A DNA stretch of 64,000 nt from Pseudomonas sp. R4-35-07 (GTDB taxonomy: Bacteria > Pseudomonadota > Gammaproteobacteria > Pseudomonadales > Pseudomonadaceae): the NCBI RefSeq assembly GCF_003852235.1, contig NZ_CP027732.1, forward strand, positions 2,976,001 through 3,040,000, read 5' to 3'. Each line of letters begins with the position of its first letter. Position 1 is the first letter of the stretch. Made by a program: the position numbers and the translations under genes. A model generated the notes under the pieces. The model did not search any database. It saw only the letters and a program-made list of their open reading frames with translations, and was not told where the DNA came from. Positions 46,130 through 55,294 of the stretch are shown piece after piece.

Positions 46130-46213
46130 GTATCGCACTGTATCTACAGGCCCTGCGGATACTTGCGGATTCAATAGACCGCTTTACCGACATATCCGCG
46201 ATACCTGCAGGCG
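46130..46213 (+). promoter_or_regulatory. Multi-part promoter motif upstream of dipZ, shared with 49676-49760
   Basis: GTATC (46130), GTATCT (46140), GATAC (46158) and GATACCTGC (46200) occur at exactly the same spacings as in the epoxide hydrolase promoter. The two direct GTATC repeats one helical turn apart fit an OmpR-family operator. Confidence 0.6.
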
Positions 46214-46267
46214 ATTCAATTGGCGCCAGCGAGGGACACCCCCTCGGCCAATTGAGCAGGTAGCGCC

Positions 46268-47479
46268 ATGTTATTGATCGCCTTTCTCGGCGGCATCGTC
46301 ACGGTACTCAGTCCGTGCATTCTTCCCGTCGTGCCGTTTTTATTCGCCCGTGCCGATCGCTCGCCAGCGTCGGTGGTGTGGACACTGCTCGGCCTGGCGC
46401 TGACCTTTGCCCTTGTGTCCAGCCTCGCCGTGGTCAGCAGTGACTGGGTGGTGACCGCCAACGGCATTGGTCGCCAGCTCGCCCTGGTGGTGCTGGTTCT
46501 GTTCGCCCTGTCGTTGCTTTCCGCCAAAGTCGGTAACGGGTTGATGCGGCCGTTGACGGCACTGGGTAATCGCCTCGATCCCGCCACGCGCAGATTGTCG
46601 GGGCCCGGCGCATCGCTGCTGATCGGGGTCGCAACCGGATTGCTCTGGGCACCGTGCGCGGGGCCCATCCTCGGAATCATCCTGACCGGCGCAATGCTTC
46701 AAGGCCCGAGCGCGCACACCAGCCTGCTGCTGTTGGCCTACGGCTTGGGCAGTGGCGTCTCGTTGGGCGTGCTGATCTTCGCGGGCCGAGGCCTGGTGTC
46801 TCGGTTGAAGTTCTCACTGCCCGTGATTGCCTGGCTGCGACGCGGCACAGGGCTGGCCGCGCTGGTGGTTGCGGGGCTGATCGCCAGTGGCTCACAGAGC
46901 CAATTACTCGCCGGCACTTCATCCCAGGGCGCTGCCAAGCTGGAGCAGTCGCTGCTGAGCGGTGTGCCCAAAGTCACTGATTACCTGGTGGACAGCGTCA
47001 AGGCCGCGACCACACCTGACCTGAGTGCCAAGGGTGAAATGCCGTCCCTGTCGGGCGCCGTCCAGTGGCTGAATTCACCCGAACTGAGCAAGGAGTCGTT
47101 GCGAGGCAGAGTGGTGTTGGTGGACTTCTGGACGTTCGACTGCATCAATTGCCAGCGCAGCATTCCGTATGTGAACGAGTGGGCAAAGAAGTACGAGAAG
47201 GAAGGGCTGGTTGTCATCGGCGTGCACACCCCGGAGTATCCCTTTGAAAGGGTGATAGACAACGTGCGCAAAAACGTAGCGAAGCTGGGCCTCAACTACC
47301 CGATCGCGATCGACAATAACTATGCGATCTGGCGCGCATTCGACAATCAATACTGGCCCGCACACTACCTCGTCGACGCCGAAGGCAAGATCCGCTACAC
47401 CCACTTCGGCGAAGGCAGCTACGACACTCAGGAAAAAGTGATCCAGCAGTTGCTGGCGGAGGCTAAGAACAAGGGGTGA
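46268..47479 (+). CDS. dipZ: DipZ-type thiol:disulfide protein (CcdA plus thioredoxin domain)
   Basis: A 403-residue inner-membrane protein. Residues 1-220 form a CcdA-like membrane domain with the two redox cysteines (LSPCILPVV near 17 and WAPCAGPILG near 126). Residues about 260-400 are a thioredoxin-fold domain with active site WTFDCINCQRS. It carries electrons from the cytoplasm to the periplasm. Classical DipZ is about 570-600 residues with an additional C-terminal domain, absent here. It is convergent with the sensor kinase gene, with only three bases between them. Confidence 0.85.
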   Translation: MLLIAFLGGIVTVLSPCILPVVPFLFARADRSPASVVWTLLGLALTFALVSSLAVVSSDWVVTANGIGRQLALVVLVLFALSLLSAKVGNGLMRPLTALGNRLDPATRRLSGPGASLLIGVATGLLWAPCAGPILGIILTGAMLQGPSAHTSLLLLAYGLGSGVSLGVLIFAGRGLVSRLKFSLPVIAWLRRGTGLAALVVAGLIASGSQSQLLAGTSSQGAAKLEQSLLSGVPKVTDYLVDSVKAATTPDLSAKGEMPSLSGAVQWLNSPELSKESLRGRVVLVDFWTFDCINCQRSIPYVNEWAKKYEKEGLVVIGVHTPEYPFERVIDNVRKNVAKLGLNYPIAIDNNYAIWRAFDNQYWPAHYLVDAEGKIRYTHFGEGSYDTQEKVIQQLLAEAKNKG

Positions 47480-47482
47480 TGA

Positions 47483-48826
47483 CTATTGGGGATGATCCAT
47501 AGGCGTCTTTGCGGAAAGTTTCAGGGTTCGCGGCAGTGTCAACTCCACACACAGACCGCCGCCCTCCCGGTTAACCAAGCGCAGGGCGCCTTGCAGGGTA
47601 AGCGCCAGTTGTTGCGAAATCGCCAAGCCCAGCCCTGTGCCACCGGTTTCCCGGTTTCGCGAATTCTCCACGCGATAAAAAGGTTTCAGCACTTCGGGCA
47701 ATTGGTGGTCAGGTATGCCGGGGCCACGGTCCAGCACTTGAATCAGCAGCCCACCGTCCGGCTGGCGCTGCGCGATGATTTGCACCTCTGACCCGAACTT
47801 CAAAGCGTTGTCCACAAGGTTCACCAACACTCTGCGAAGCGCGTGGGGGCGGGTATCGATGGCTGCGCCGCCGTCAGCTTTTAACGCCACTTGCTTGCCG
47901 GTATCGAGGTAGTCAAAGACCAGGCTTTCCAGAAAGGAATCGACATCCACGCGCTGGCTGGGCTCATTGGAACCCGCCATGCTCCGCGCGTAGGCCACGC
48001 CTTCCTGGACCAGGTGCTGCATTTCCTCCAGGTCGTTGCAGAGCTTGTCCTTTTCCATCGAATCGTCCATGAACTCCGCGCGAAGCTTCATCCGTGTGAT
48101 CGGGGTTTGCAGGTCGTGGGAAATCGCTGCCAACAGTTGCATGCGTTCCTTGACGTAATTCGCAATGCGCTCCTGCAGGGTATTGAAAGCCACGGCCGCG
48201 TAGACCACTTCGATTGGCCCTTCCTCCTTGAGCGGTTCGCCCTGGCCATTCGGATCCAGGCCGTCTACCGCTTGGGAAAGCCGCGTCAGTGGCCGTATGA
48301 CCGTGCGTACGGCGAGCCAGGTGCAGACGAACAGCAGCAACAGTTGCGCAACCAGAACTGCCGGTAACCAAGGTGATAGCGGCATCACCAAGGGTCGTAC
48401 ATCAATCGTCAGGGGGCTGCCGTCCTTGAGGCGCAAGTGGGCCTGATAATGAGGGCGCGCATCGGCAATATCGCTGAAGCTCAATGGGTAGTCCCGGCCC
48501 AGCGTGGCTTGCATGGAGCGCACGGAGACGGGAGCGCTGGTCATGTCCATTGGCGTGCCCGGCTGGCCCTCATCAAGTTCGTATCGGTAGTTGGGGTGTT
48601 CCAGGCGCGGCAACCAGGCCTCACGCTCATTGTCCGGCAACCGCTCGAGTATCGCCAGTGAGGTGGTCAGGTCTTGTTCGAAATTGTCCAGCATCAACAT
48701 CTTGGCACTTTGGTAGCGCTCATAGAACTGCAGCCCGAATGACAATCCATGGGCCACCGCCAGGCTCACCAGGAAGATCAGTGTCAACCGCGAGGCCAAC
48801 GTGCGCGGCCAACGCGTCATGGTCAT
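47483..48826 (-). CDS. Membrane sensor histidine kinase
   Basis: A 447-residue EnvZ/PhoQ-like kinase: transmembrane helix near 12-34, periplasmic loop of about 120 residues, second helix near 152-174, HAMP domain, then HisKA (ISHDLQTPITRMKL, phospho-His) and HATPase (NLVDNALKFG, DRGPGIP, GGTGLGLAIS). It overlaps the regulator gene by four bases, so the pair is co-translated. The signal sensed in the periplasm is unknown; the flanking targets suggest envelope redox or toxic organic stress. Confidence 0.9.
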   Translation of the reverse strand: MTMTRWPRTLASRLTLIFLVSLAVAHGLSFGLQFYERYQSAKMLMLDNFEQDLTTSLAILERLPDNEREAWLPRLEHPNYRYELDEGQPGTPMDMTSAPVSVRSMQATLGRDYPLSFSDIADARPHYQAHLRLKDGSPLTIDVRPLVMPLSPWLPAVLVAQLLLLFVCTWLAVRTVIRPLTRLSQAVDGLDPNGQGEPLKEEGPIEVVYAAVAFNTLQERIANYVKERMQLLAAISHDLQTPITRMKLRAEFMDDSMEKDKLCNDLEEMQHLVQEGVAYARSMAGSNEPSQRVDVDSFLESLVFDYLDTGKQVALKADGGAAIDTRPHALRRVLVNLVDNALKFGSEVQIIAQRQPDGGLLIQVLDRGPGIPDHQLPEVLKPFYRVENSRNRETGGTGLGLAISQQLALTLQGALRLVNREGGGLCVELTLPRTLKLSAKTPMDHPQ

Positions 48827-49572
48827 GGCTGTGCTCCTGACACTTGCACCGCATAGGTAAAGACATAGCCCTCGCTGCGAACAGTCTTGATGTAGGCAGG
48901 ATCGCGGGCGTCGTCCTGCAGCCGGTGGCGCAACCGGCTGACGAGCAAGTCAATCGATCGGTCGAAGAGGTCGGCGTCCCGGCCCTGGGTGAGGTTGAGC
49001 AACTGATCGCGGTTCAGCACGCGCTGGGGGTGATCGAGGAAGACGCGCAGCAAGCGATACTCCCCGCCACTTAACGTCACGATGGTGCCTTCGCTGTCCA
49101 GCAGGTGTCGAGCCGTGGTGTCCAGCCGCCATTTGCCGAATGCGAGCAGCCGGCCTGCTTCGGTGACGATCAGGTTGGGCGGCAACATGCGGGTGCGGCG
49201 GAGCACGGCGTTGATTCGCGCCAGTAACTCCCGGGCGACAAAGGGCTTGGCCAGGTAATCGTCGGCGCCCATCTCCAGGCCGATGATTCGATCCGTATCG
49301 TCATTGCGCGCGGTCAGCATCAGAATCGGCGTGGCCTTATGCTTGCCTGCGCGCAGTTCCCGACACAGCACCAGCCCATCGTCTCCGGGCATCATGATGT
49401 CCATCACAATCAAGTCGACCGGCGTGGACGCCAGAAAGGCACGCATCTGGCGACCGTCCGCCACTACCGTCGTGCGCAGCCCGTTTTTCTGAAGATAATT
49501 TCCCACCAGCTCTCTGATCTCGCGGTCATCGTCGACGATGAGGATGTGATCTACGTGCTCCACTTGACTCAC
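48823..49572 (-). CDS. OmpR-family response regulator
   Basis: A 249-residue regulator with a receiver domain (VDDDREIRELV, phospho-Asp in LIVMDIMMPGDDG, Lys in YLAKPFVARELLA) and an OmpR-type winged helix (TLSGGEYRLLRVFLDHPQRVLNRDQLL). It is divergent from the epoxide hydrolase gene across 259 bases. It is the likely binder of the shared GTATC motif. Its own promoter lies in the same region. Confidence 0.9.
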   Translation of the reverse strand: MSQVEHVDHILIVDDDREIRELVGNYLQKNGLRTTVVADGRQMRAFLASTPVDLIVMDIMMPGDDGLVLCRELRAGKHKATPILMLTARNDDTDRIIGLEMGADDYLAKPFVARELLARINAVLRRTRMLPPNLIVTEAGRLLAFGKWRLDTTARHLLDSEGTIVTLSGGEYRLLRVFLDHPQRVLNRDQLLNLTQGRDADLFDRSIDLLVSRLRHRLQDDARDPAYIKTVRSEGYVFTYAVQVSGAQP

Positions 49573-49675
49573 CTTTATCCCTGTTTAACGGCGTTGAAGA
49601 AGGTGGCGTCGAGTATATCCAGGTGACGCTTTCCAGCTGATAAAACTTTTGCACCAGACTCGCCTGGGTGGGTTT

Positions 49676-49760
49676 GTATCGTTGTGTATCTGCGCCGCAG
49701 CCAGATACACAGTGATTCGTTCAAGGCGGTTGGTGACACATACCGGATACCTGCGGGGCG
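49676..49760 (+). promoter_or_regulatory. Multi-part promoter motif upstream of the epoxide hydrolase gene
   Basis: GTATC (49676), GTATCT (49686), GATAC (49704) and GATACCTGC (49746), with GATTC and GACA at matching places in between, mirror the dipZ promoter. The perfect arms GTGTATCTG/CAGATACAC (49684-49710) make an added inverted repeat in this copy. Confidence 0.6.
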
Positions 49761-49831
49761 TTAAATGAACCCATCGAGAAGGCGCAGCCCCTCTCCAACT
49801 GATGGCTCATCTAACGCTCGGAGATCTCGTT

Positions 49832-51154
49832 ATGCCCTGGAAAAACCCCGTGAGGATGGGCGTGTTTGGTTTGGCCCTGGTCGCAGGCAGCGGCGGTGCC
49901 TGGGCCGCCGAAGCGTCAGTTGCCAGTTCGGCCACGATCCAACCCGAATCGATCCGGCCTTACCGAATTCATGTCGATGAAGCTCAACTGACCGATCTCA
50001 AACAGCGCATCGCCGCGACCCGCTGGCCAGATAAAGAGACGGTCAATGACGTCTCCCAAGGCGTGCAGCTGGCCCAGGTTCAGGCGTTGGTGAAGTATTG
50101 GGGCAACGGCTATGACTGGCGTAAGGCCGAAGCGAAGCTCAATGCGCTGCCTGAATTCATCACCACCATTGACGGCGTGGATATTCAGTTCATCCATGTC
50201 CGCTCGCGCAACCCGAATGCAATGCCGCTGCTGCTGACACACGGATGGCCGGGCTCGCAGTTCGAGTTCCTGAAGACCATCGGCCCGCTGACCGACCCTG
50301 TGGCTTACGGCGGTAAGGTCGAAGATTCGTTCGACGTGATCATCCCCTCGATCCCCGGTCACGGCTTTTCCGGCAAGCCCACTGAATTGGGCTGGGGGCC
50401 GGATCGCGTCGCGAAGGCATGGGATGTGCTCATGAAGCGTCTCGGATACTCCCGCTATGTTTCCCAGGGTGGCGATCACGGCTCGGTGATATCGGATGCA
50501 CTGGGTCGCCTGAATCCGCCGGGTCTGTTGGGCATTCACTTGAACATGCCGGCCACCATTCCGCCCGAGCTGGTCAAGCCGATCAACAGTGGTGACCCGG
50601 CACCTGTCGGGCTCAGCGAGCCTGAACGCAAGGCGTTTGAGTCCCTGAGTACCTTCTTCGGCCGCAACGCGGCATACGGCGCAATGATGGTGACCCGCCC
50701 GCAGACCATCGGCTACCTGCTGGCCGACTCGCCCACCGGTACGGCGGCGTGGATGTATGAAAAGTTCGCCGCCTGGACCGACAGTGACGGTCAGCCTGAG
50801 CGGGTACTCAGCCGTGACGAGATGCTGGACGACATCAGCCTGTATTGGCTGACGAACGTCGGCGCATCGTCATCGCGCTTCTACTGGGAAAACAACAACA
50901 ACAATTTCAGCGCCGCCGCGCAGAAAACCGCAAGTATTAAGGTGCCGGTGGCAATCACGGTCTTCCCCCACGAAATCTATCAGGCACCCAAAAGCTGGGC
51001 GCAACGCGCTTATCCCTCACTGGCCTACTACAACCAGGTTAACAAGGGCGGCCACTTCGCTTCCTGGGAACAACCGCAACTATTCAGCGAAGAATTGCGT
51101 GAGGCCTTCCGGCCACTGCGCGCCAAGCTCGGCGTAACGAAGACCGCTCAGTAA
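49832..51154 (+). CDS. Exported epoxide hydrolase (juvenile-hormone type)
   Basis: A 440-residue enzyme with a signal peptide ending near AWA. An N-terminal EHN domain (IRPYRIHVDEAQLTDLKQRI) precedes the alpha/beta hydrolase core with HGWPGS (oxyanion) and the nucleophile in QGGDHGSVIS, and a late His near KGGHFASWEQP. These hydrolyse epoxides to diols. ATG 49832 with GGAG eight bases upstream is preferred over ATG 49802. It is the first gene of a row of exported enzymes. Confidence 0.85.
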   Translation: MPWKNPVRMGVFGLALVAGSGGAWAAEASVASSATIQPESIRPYRIHVDEAQLTDLKQRIAATRWPDKETVNDVSQGVQLAQVQALVKYWGNGYDWRKAEAKLNALPEFITTIDGVDIQFIHVRSRNPNAMPLLLTHGWPGSQFEFLKTIGPLTDPVAYGGKVEDSFDVIIPSIPGHGFSGKPTELGWGPDRVAKAWDVLMKRLGYSRYVSQGGDHGSVISDALGRLNPPGLLGIHLNMPATIPPELVKPINSGDPAPVGLSEPERKAFESLSTFFGRNAAYGAMMVTRPQTIGYLLADSPTGTAAWMYEKFAAWTDSDGQPERVLSRDEMLDDISLYWLTNVGASSSRFYWENNNNNFSAAAQKTASIKVPVAITVFPHEIYQAPKSWAQRAYPSLAYYNQVNKGGHFASWEQPQLFSEELREAFRPLRAKLGVTKTAQ

Positions 51155-51216
51155 CGCCTACCCAACCCTGTCAATACACCGGGCCGTTATGCGGCGGCTC
51201 GCTACGGAGAAACATC

Positions 51217-52290
51217 ATGGAGATGACCTTGCTGAACAACCAGAATAAATCCGGCCGCCTGCGGGGTGTTGCCCCCTCGCTACTGGCAGCAGCGTTGCTG
51301 CAATTCGGCGCCGTGGCGGCAGGGTTTGCCCAGGCCAGCGCTGCTGACGTACCGGCCTCCACGGTGGCCGCTATTACGCCGGGCGCTCACACTTCGCTGG
51401 GTGACCTCAAGCATGTGAAAGCGGGTCTGCTGGACGTTTCCTACGCGGAACTCGGCCCCGCCGATGGCCCGGTGGTTATTTTGCTGCACGGCTGGCCCTA
51501 CGATATCAACGCCTTCGCTGATGTCGCGCCGGCTTTGGCGGACAAGGGCTATCGGGTGTTGATCCCGTCTGCCCGTGGGTATGGCGACACGCATTTTCTC
51601 TCGGCCAAGACCGTTCGCAATGGGCAACCCGCTGCGCTGGCCACCGACCTGATCGACTTCATGGACGCACTGAAAATCAACAAAGCCGTGCTGGGTGGAT
51701 TCGACTGGGGCGCCCGCACTGCCGATATCGTTGCCGCACTATGGCCGGAGCGCGTGAAAGCCCTGGTGGCGGTCAGCGGATACCTGATCGGCAGCCAGGA
51801 AGCGGGCAAAGCACCACTGCCACCCGCCGCCGAGTTGCAGTGGTGGTACCAGTTCTACTTCGCAACCGAGCGCGGGCGTCTAGGCTACGAGAAAAACACC
51901 CATGACTTCGCCAAGCTCATCTGGAAGCTGGCGTCGCCAAAGTGGAATTTCGACGACGCCACGTTTGACCGCAGCGCGGCATCCCTGCAAAACCCGGATC
52001 ACGTGGCCGTGTCGATGTTCAACTACCGCTGGCGCCTCGACTTGATCAAAGGCGAGCCCAAGTACGACGCGATCGAGAAGAAGCTGGCGGCATTCCCTAC
52101 CATCAGCGTGCCGACCATCACGATGGAAGGCGATGCGAACGGTGCGCCCCATCCACCGGCTGAAGCGTATGCAAAACGGTTCACCGGCAAGTATGAGTAT
52201 CGCCTTGTCAGCGGTGGAATAGGCCACAACCTGCCTCAGGAAGCGCCGCAGGCTTTCGCCCAGGCGGTGATTGACGCCGATCATCTCTGA
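51217..52290 (+). CDS. Exported alpha/beta hydrolase, epoxide hydrolase / dehalogenase type
   Basis: A 357-residue protein with a signal peptide ending near ASA. It shows LLHGWPYD, the nucleophilic Asp in GGFDWGARTAD, and the catalytic His in GGIGHNLPQEAP. This arrangement fits epoxide hydrolases or haloalkane dehalogenases. GGAG lies seven bases before ATG 51217; a second in-frame ATG lies two codons later. It is in line with its neighbours and probably shares their transcript. Confidence 0.83.
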   Translation: MEMTLLNNQNKSGRLRGVAPSLLAAALLQFGAVAAGFAQASAADVPASTVAAITPGAHTSLGDLKHVKAGLLDVSYAELGPADGPVVILLHGWPYDINAFADVAPALADKGYRVLIPSARGYGDTHFLSAKTVRNGQPAALATDLIDFMDALKINKAVLGGFDWGARTADIVAALWPERVKALVAVSGYLIGSQEAGKAPLPPAAELQWWYQFYFATERGRLGYEKNTHDFAKLIWKLASPKWNFDDATFDRSAASLQNPDHVAVSMFNYRWRLDLIKGEPKYDAIEKKLAAFPTISVPTITMEGDANGAPHPPAEAYAKRFTGKYEYRLVSGGIGHNLPQEAPQAFAQAVIDADHL

Positions 52291-52304
52291 CAGGGAGCGT
52301 CACC

Positions 52305-52805
52305 ATGAAACTCATGCATCTGTCCGGGGCTGTTGCAGCGCTTGCGCTCACCCTCGCTGGCGTCGCAGCGGGCGATTCCGCTGGCGGTGACGCTTCGCCG
52401 ATCTACGGCGTGAAGATTCCCGAAGGCTATCGCCAGTGGCCGCTGATTGCGCCAGCGCAGGAAGCCGCGCCCTTGGATGAACTGCGCGCCGTGGTCGGCA
52501 ATAACCTGGCAATCAAGGCCTACCAGGATTCAGCGCTGCCGTTTCCCGATGGCACGGTGCTGGTGAAACTGGCGTGGAAGCACGTCCAATCACCCGAGTT
52601 CGAGCCCGCCTCAATACCCGGTGCGGCCACCACGGTTCAAGTCATGGTGAAGGATTCGAAGCAGTACGCGGCGACCGGTGGGTGGGGCTTTGGGCGTTTT
52701 ATCAACGGCAAAGCGGTCGACCAGGCTCAGCACGAGACGTGTTTTGCCTGCCATCAAGCGCGCGTCAAAAACCATGATTTCGTGTTCACCCGGTACGCCC
52801 CATAA
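52305..52805 (+). CDS. Cytochrome P460-family protein
   Basis: A 166-residue periplasmic protein with a signal peptide ending near GVAAG and a single haem-c site CFACHQ near the end. The pattern IPEGYRQWPLIAP and GTVLVKLAWKH matches the P460 family, whose known members oxidise hydroxylamine or bind NO with an unusual lysine-crosslinked haem. Whether the crosslinking lysine is present cannot be told with certainty. It lies 14 bases after the preceding gene. Confidence 0.82.
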   Translation: MKLMHLSGAVAALALTLAGVAAGDSAGGDASPIYGVKIPEGYRQWPLIAPAQEAAPLDELRAVVGNNLAIKAYQDSALPFPDGTVLVKLAWKHVQSPEFEPASIPGAATTVQVMVKDSKQYAATGGWGFGRFINGKAVDQAQHETCFACHQARVKNHDFVFTRYAP

Positions 52806-52827
52806 CCCCAAGTTCAAGGAGTTCTCC

Positions 52828-53604
52828 ATGAAGAAAATCATTGCCTCGCTGGCAGTCGCTGCCTCTGTGTTGGTCGGTGCTGACGCGTTCGCGCAGACTG
52901 TGAAGCCGACGGTCGTGCTTGTTCACGGCGCCTTCGCCGACGCCTCGAGCTGGAACGGCGTGGTCAAGATCCTCGAAAAGGATGGCTACACCGTTGTCGC
53001 CGCAGCAAACCCGTTGCGCAGTGTGAAAAGTGATGCCGCATCCGTCGCCTCGCTGATCGCGAGTATCAAGTCGCCCGTTGTGCTGGTGGGGCATTCCTAC
53101 GGCGGCAACGTCATCAGCGAAGCGGCCAATGACCAGGCCAACGTCAAGGCGCTGGTCTACGTGAGTGCGTTCGCTCCCGACACCGGCGAAACCGTCGCCG
53201 GCCTGGCTGGCAAGTTTCCCGGCAGCACCTTGGGGCCAACCCTCGCAGCGCCGGTGCCATTGAGTGAGGGTGGCAAGGATCTGTACATCCAGCAGGACAA
53301 ATTCCACGCGCAATTCGCCGCTGACGTGCCCGCCGCTGAAGCGGCAGTGATGGCCGCCACCCAGCGTCCGGTCACCGAAGCCGCGCTGAATGAGCCGTTT
53401 GGGACGCCAGCGTGGAAGCACATTCCAAGCTGGGCTATCTACGGCGACAAGGACAAGAACATTCCGCCCCAGGCACTGGCCTTCATGGCCAAGCGCGCGG
53501 AGGCTAAAGCCGTGGAAGTGGTGAAGGGCGCCTCCCATGTGGTGATGGTTTCAAACCCGGCGCCCGTTGCTCGCTTGATCGAAAGAGCCGCGACGGCGAA
53601 ATGA
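52828..53604 (+). CDS. Exported alpha/beta hydrolase (esterase-like)
   Basis: A 258-residue protein with a signal peptide ending near AFA. It has VLVHGAFADASSW, the nucleophile elbow VGHSYGG and the His in GASHVVMVSNP, like salicylate esterase and EstC-type enzymes. AAGGAG precedes ATG 52828. It follows the cytochrome gene by 22 bases, and is the fourth exported protein in a row. Confidence 0.83.
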   Translation: MKKIIASLAVAASVLVGADAFAQTVKPTVVLVHGAFADASSWNGVVKILEKDGYTVVAAANPLRSVKSDAASVASLIASIKSPVVLVGHSYGGNVISEAANDQANVKALVYVSAFAPDTGETVAGLAGKFPGSTLGPTLAAPVPLSEGGKDLYIQQDKFHAQFAADVPAAEAAVMAATQRPVTEAALNEPFGTPAWKHIPSWAIYGDKDKNIPPQALAFMAKRAEAKAVEVVKGASHVVMVSNPAPVARLIERAATAK

Positions 53605-53634
53605 GCGCCCTATAAAGCCCCCAAGGTGAAGCCT

Positions 53635-55053
53635 ATGTACACCCTCAGCACGAGCTATATAGACGGCACATTTGTCCCGGTTCGGGGCACGGAGAGCTTG
53701 CTGATTATTTCTCCCACGACCGAGAACGTCCTCGGGACGGTCACGCTGGCAAACCGCGAAGATGCGGTGCTGGCCATCGAAGCAGCCGCGCGGGCCCAAC
53801 GTTTATTCGCCAGAAGTCCTAAGGCGCAGCGGATTGACATGCTCAGAGCGCTGCAAGCTGCGGTATTAAGGAACGCCGATAGCATTCGCGACTCTGCCAT
53901 TGAAGAGTACGGCGGGGTCTACTCGCGTACTCAATGGGTAAGCCAGTACGTCTCGCAGAGCTTTGCGAATGCTATCCAGACGCTTGAAGACTACCCTCTG
54001 GTGCGAACAATCGGCGCGGCGCGGGTATCAATGGAGCCGGTGGGTGTCGCAGCGCTGATTGTGCCGTGGAACAGTGTCGCCGGAACCGTCTGCAGCAAAT
54101 TGGCCTCGGCTATCGCCGCAGGTTGTACCTCTGTGATCAAGCCCAGCGAGCTCAGCCCCCTCCAGACACAGGTGATTACCGAGGCGCTTCACAGCGCGGG
54201 GTTACCGGATGGACTGTTCAATGTCTTGCTGGGCAGAGGGCACGACGTTGGAGATGAACTGAGCACCAACCCGACGGTTGCGAAAATTTCATTCACGGGC
54301 TCTACCCCAACCGGCAAGTTGATTGCGCGTGCAGGCCTCGACAGCCTGAAGCGGGTGAGCCTGTCGTTGACCGGCAAGTGCGCCTCGATTCTGCTGGAGG
54401 ATGCAGATTTGGCGAGTGCCATCCCGATGATCGTGAATGCCGCGTTCATGAACAACGGCCAGGCCTGTGTCGCTGGCTCGCGACTCCTGGTGCCGAGCCA
54501 GCGGGCAGACGAGGTCGTTGCTGCCGTGAAGGCCTGTGTTGATGGGTTGGTGGTGGGCGACCCATGGCGTCCCGATACCAGCCTGGGGCCGCTGGCCAGT
54601 GCAGCGCAGTTTGATCGAGTCCAGCATTTCATCCGCCAGGGCTTGGAACAGGGGGCCCGACTCGTCGCTGGCGGGGCAGGGCGCCCGGACGGCATCGACA
54701 GAGGCTACTTTGTCAAACCAACGGTATTTGCCGATGTGACGAGTTCAATGGCGATCGCGCAGGAAGAGATATTCGGGCCGGTGCTGTCAATCATGACCTA
54801 CGACTCCGAGGAACAGGCTGTCGAGATTGCCAATGACACCATTTACGGACTGCAGGCCTATATCTTCGGTAAAGATCTCGACCGCGCCAAGCGTATGGCC
54901 TCCCAGCTTGAGGCTGGCACCGTCTTGATCAATCGTGCCACTCCAGAATTACTTGCACCCTTTGGCGGTTTGAAGCAGTCGGGGATAGGCAGAGAGTTTG
55001 GCGTGCATGGCCTGGAAGCGTTTCTTGAGGCTAAATCGGTGGTGGTGGGTTAG
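53635..55053 (+). CDS. Aldehyde dehydrogenase-family protein, general base replaced
   Basis: A 472-residue cytoplasmic protein with the fold of NAD(P)-aldehyde dehydrogenases: VGVAALIVPWN, KPSELSPLQ, SFTGSTPTGKLI, catalytic Cys278 in NNGQACVAGSR and the end FGGLKQSGIGREFG. The usual ELGGK box reads SLTGK here, so the conserved general-base Glu is Ser244. Activity may be altered. AAGGTGA is seven bases before ATG 53635. It ends the row that begins with the epoxide hydrolase. Confidence 0.88.
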   Translation: MYTLSTSYIDGTFVPVRGTESLLIISPTTENVLGTVTLANREDAVLAIEAAARAQRLFARSPKAQRIDMLRALQAAVLRNADSIRDSAIEEYGGVYSRTQWVSQYVSQSFANAIQTLEDYPLVRTIGAARVSMEPVGVAALIVPWNSVAGTVCSKLASAIAAGCTSVIKPSELSPLQTQVITEALHSAGLPDGLFNVLLGRGHDVGDELSTNPTVAKISFTGSTPTGKLIARAGLDSLKRVSLSLTGKCASILLEDADLASAIPMIVNAAFMNNGQACVAGSRLLVPSQRADEVVAAVKACVDGLVVGDPWRPDTSLGPLASAAQFDRVQHFIRQGLEQGARLVAGGAGRPDGIDRGYFVKPTVFADVTSSMAIAQEEIFGPVLSIMTYDSEEQAVEIANDTIYGLQAYIFGKDLDRAKRMASQLEAGTVLINRATPELLAPFGGLKQSGIGREFGVHGLEAFLEAKSVVVG

Positions 55054-55251
55054 GCGTCAGCGTTATGTCTCCTAGCTAACGACAAATGGGGATGTCAGTG
55101 AAACGGTCACAGCGCTGCGAGCGAGGACAACTCGACCTTGTGGCGGGCGAACGCACCCCAATGCCGATCAGTTAAGCGAAAGTGGTTCATTGTAGGAGCG
55201 AGCCTTAACTGGCGGGCGCCAGGGCTTGCCTGCGTTGGGGCGGAGAAATAA
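55054..55251. other. Intergenic stretch with a decayed REP arm
   Basis: Between the dehydrogenase gene and the phz terminator. TGTAGGAGCGAGCC (about 55192-55205) is the left arm of a GTAGGAGCGAGC-type REP, followed by unrelated sequence with only a vague right half. No gene is seen. Confidence 0.5.
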
Positions 55252-55284
55252 CTCCAAAACCAGGCGCTGCAATCGCGCAGCGCC
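55252..55284 (-). terminator. Terminator of the phz operon
   Basis: Perfect eight-pair stem GGCGCTGC/GCAGCGCC with a six-base loop and, on the minus strand, TGG then TTTT, ten bases after the phzG stop. Confidence 0.65.
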
Positions 55285-55294
55285 CACCCATAAA

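Noticed and set aside
55193..55250. A complete REP pair downstream of the dehydrogenase gene
   Set aside because: Only one arm is recognisable; the other side has decayed beyond a safe call.
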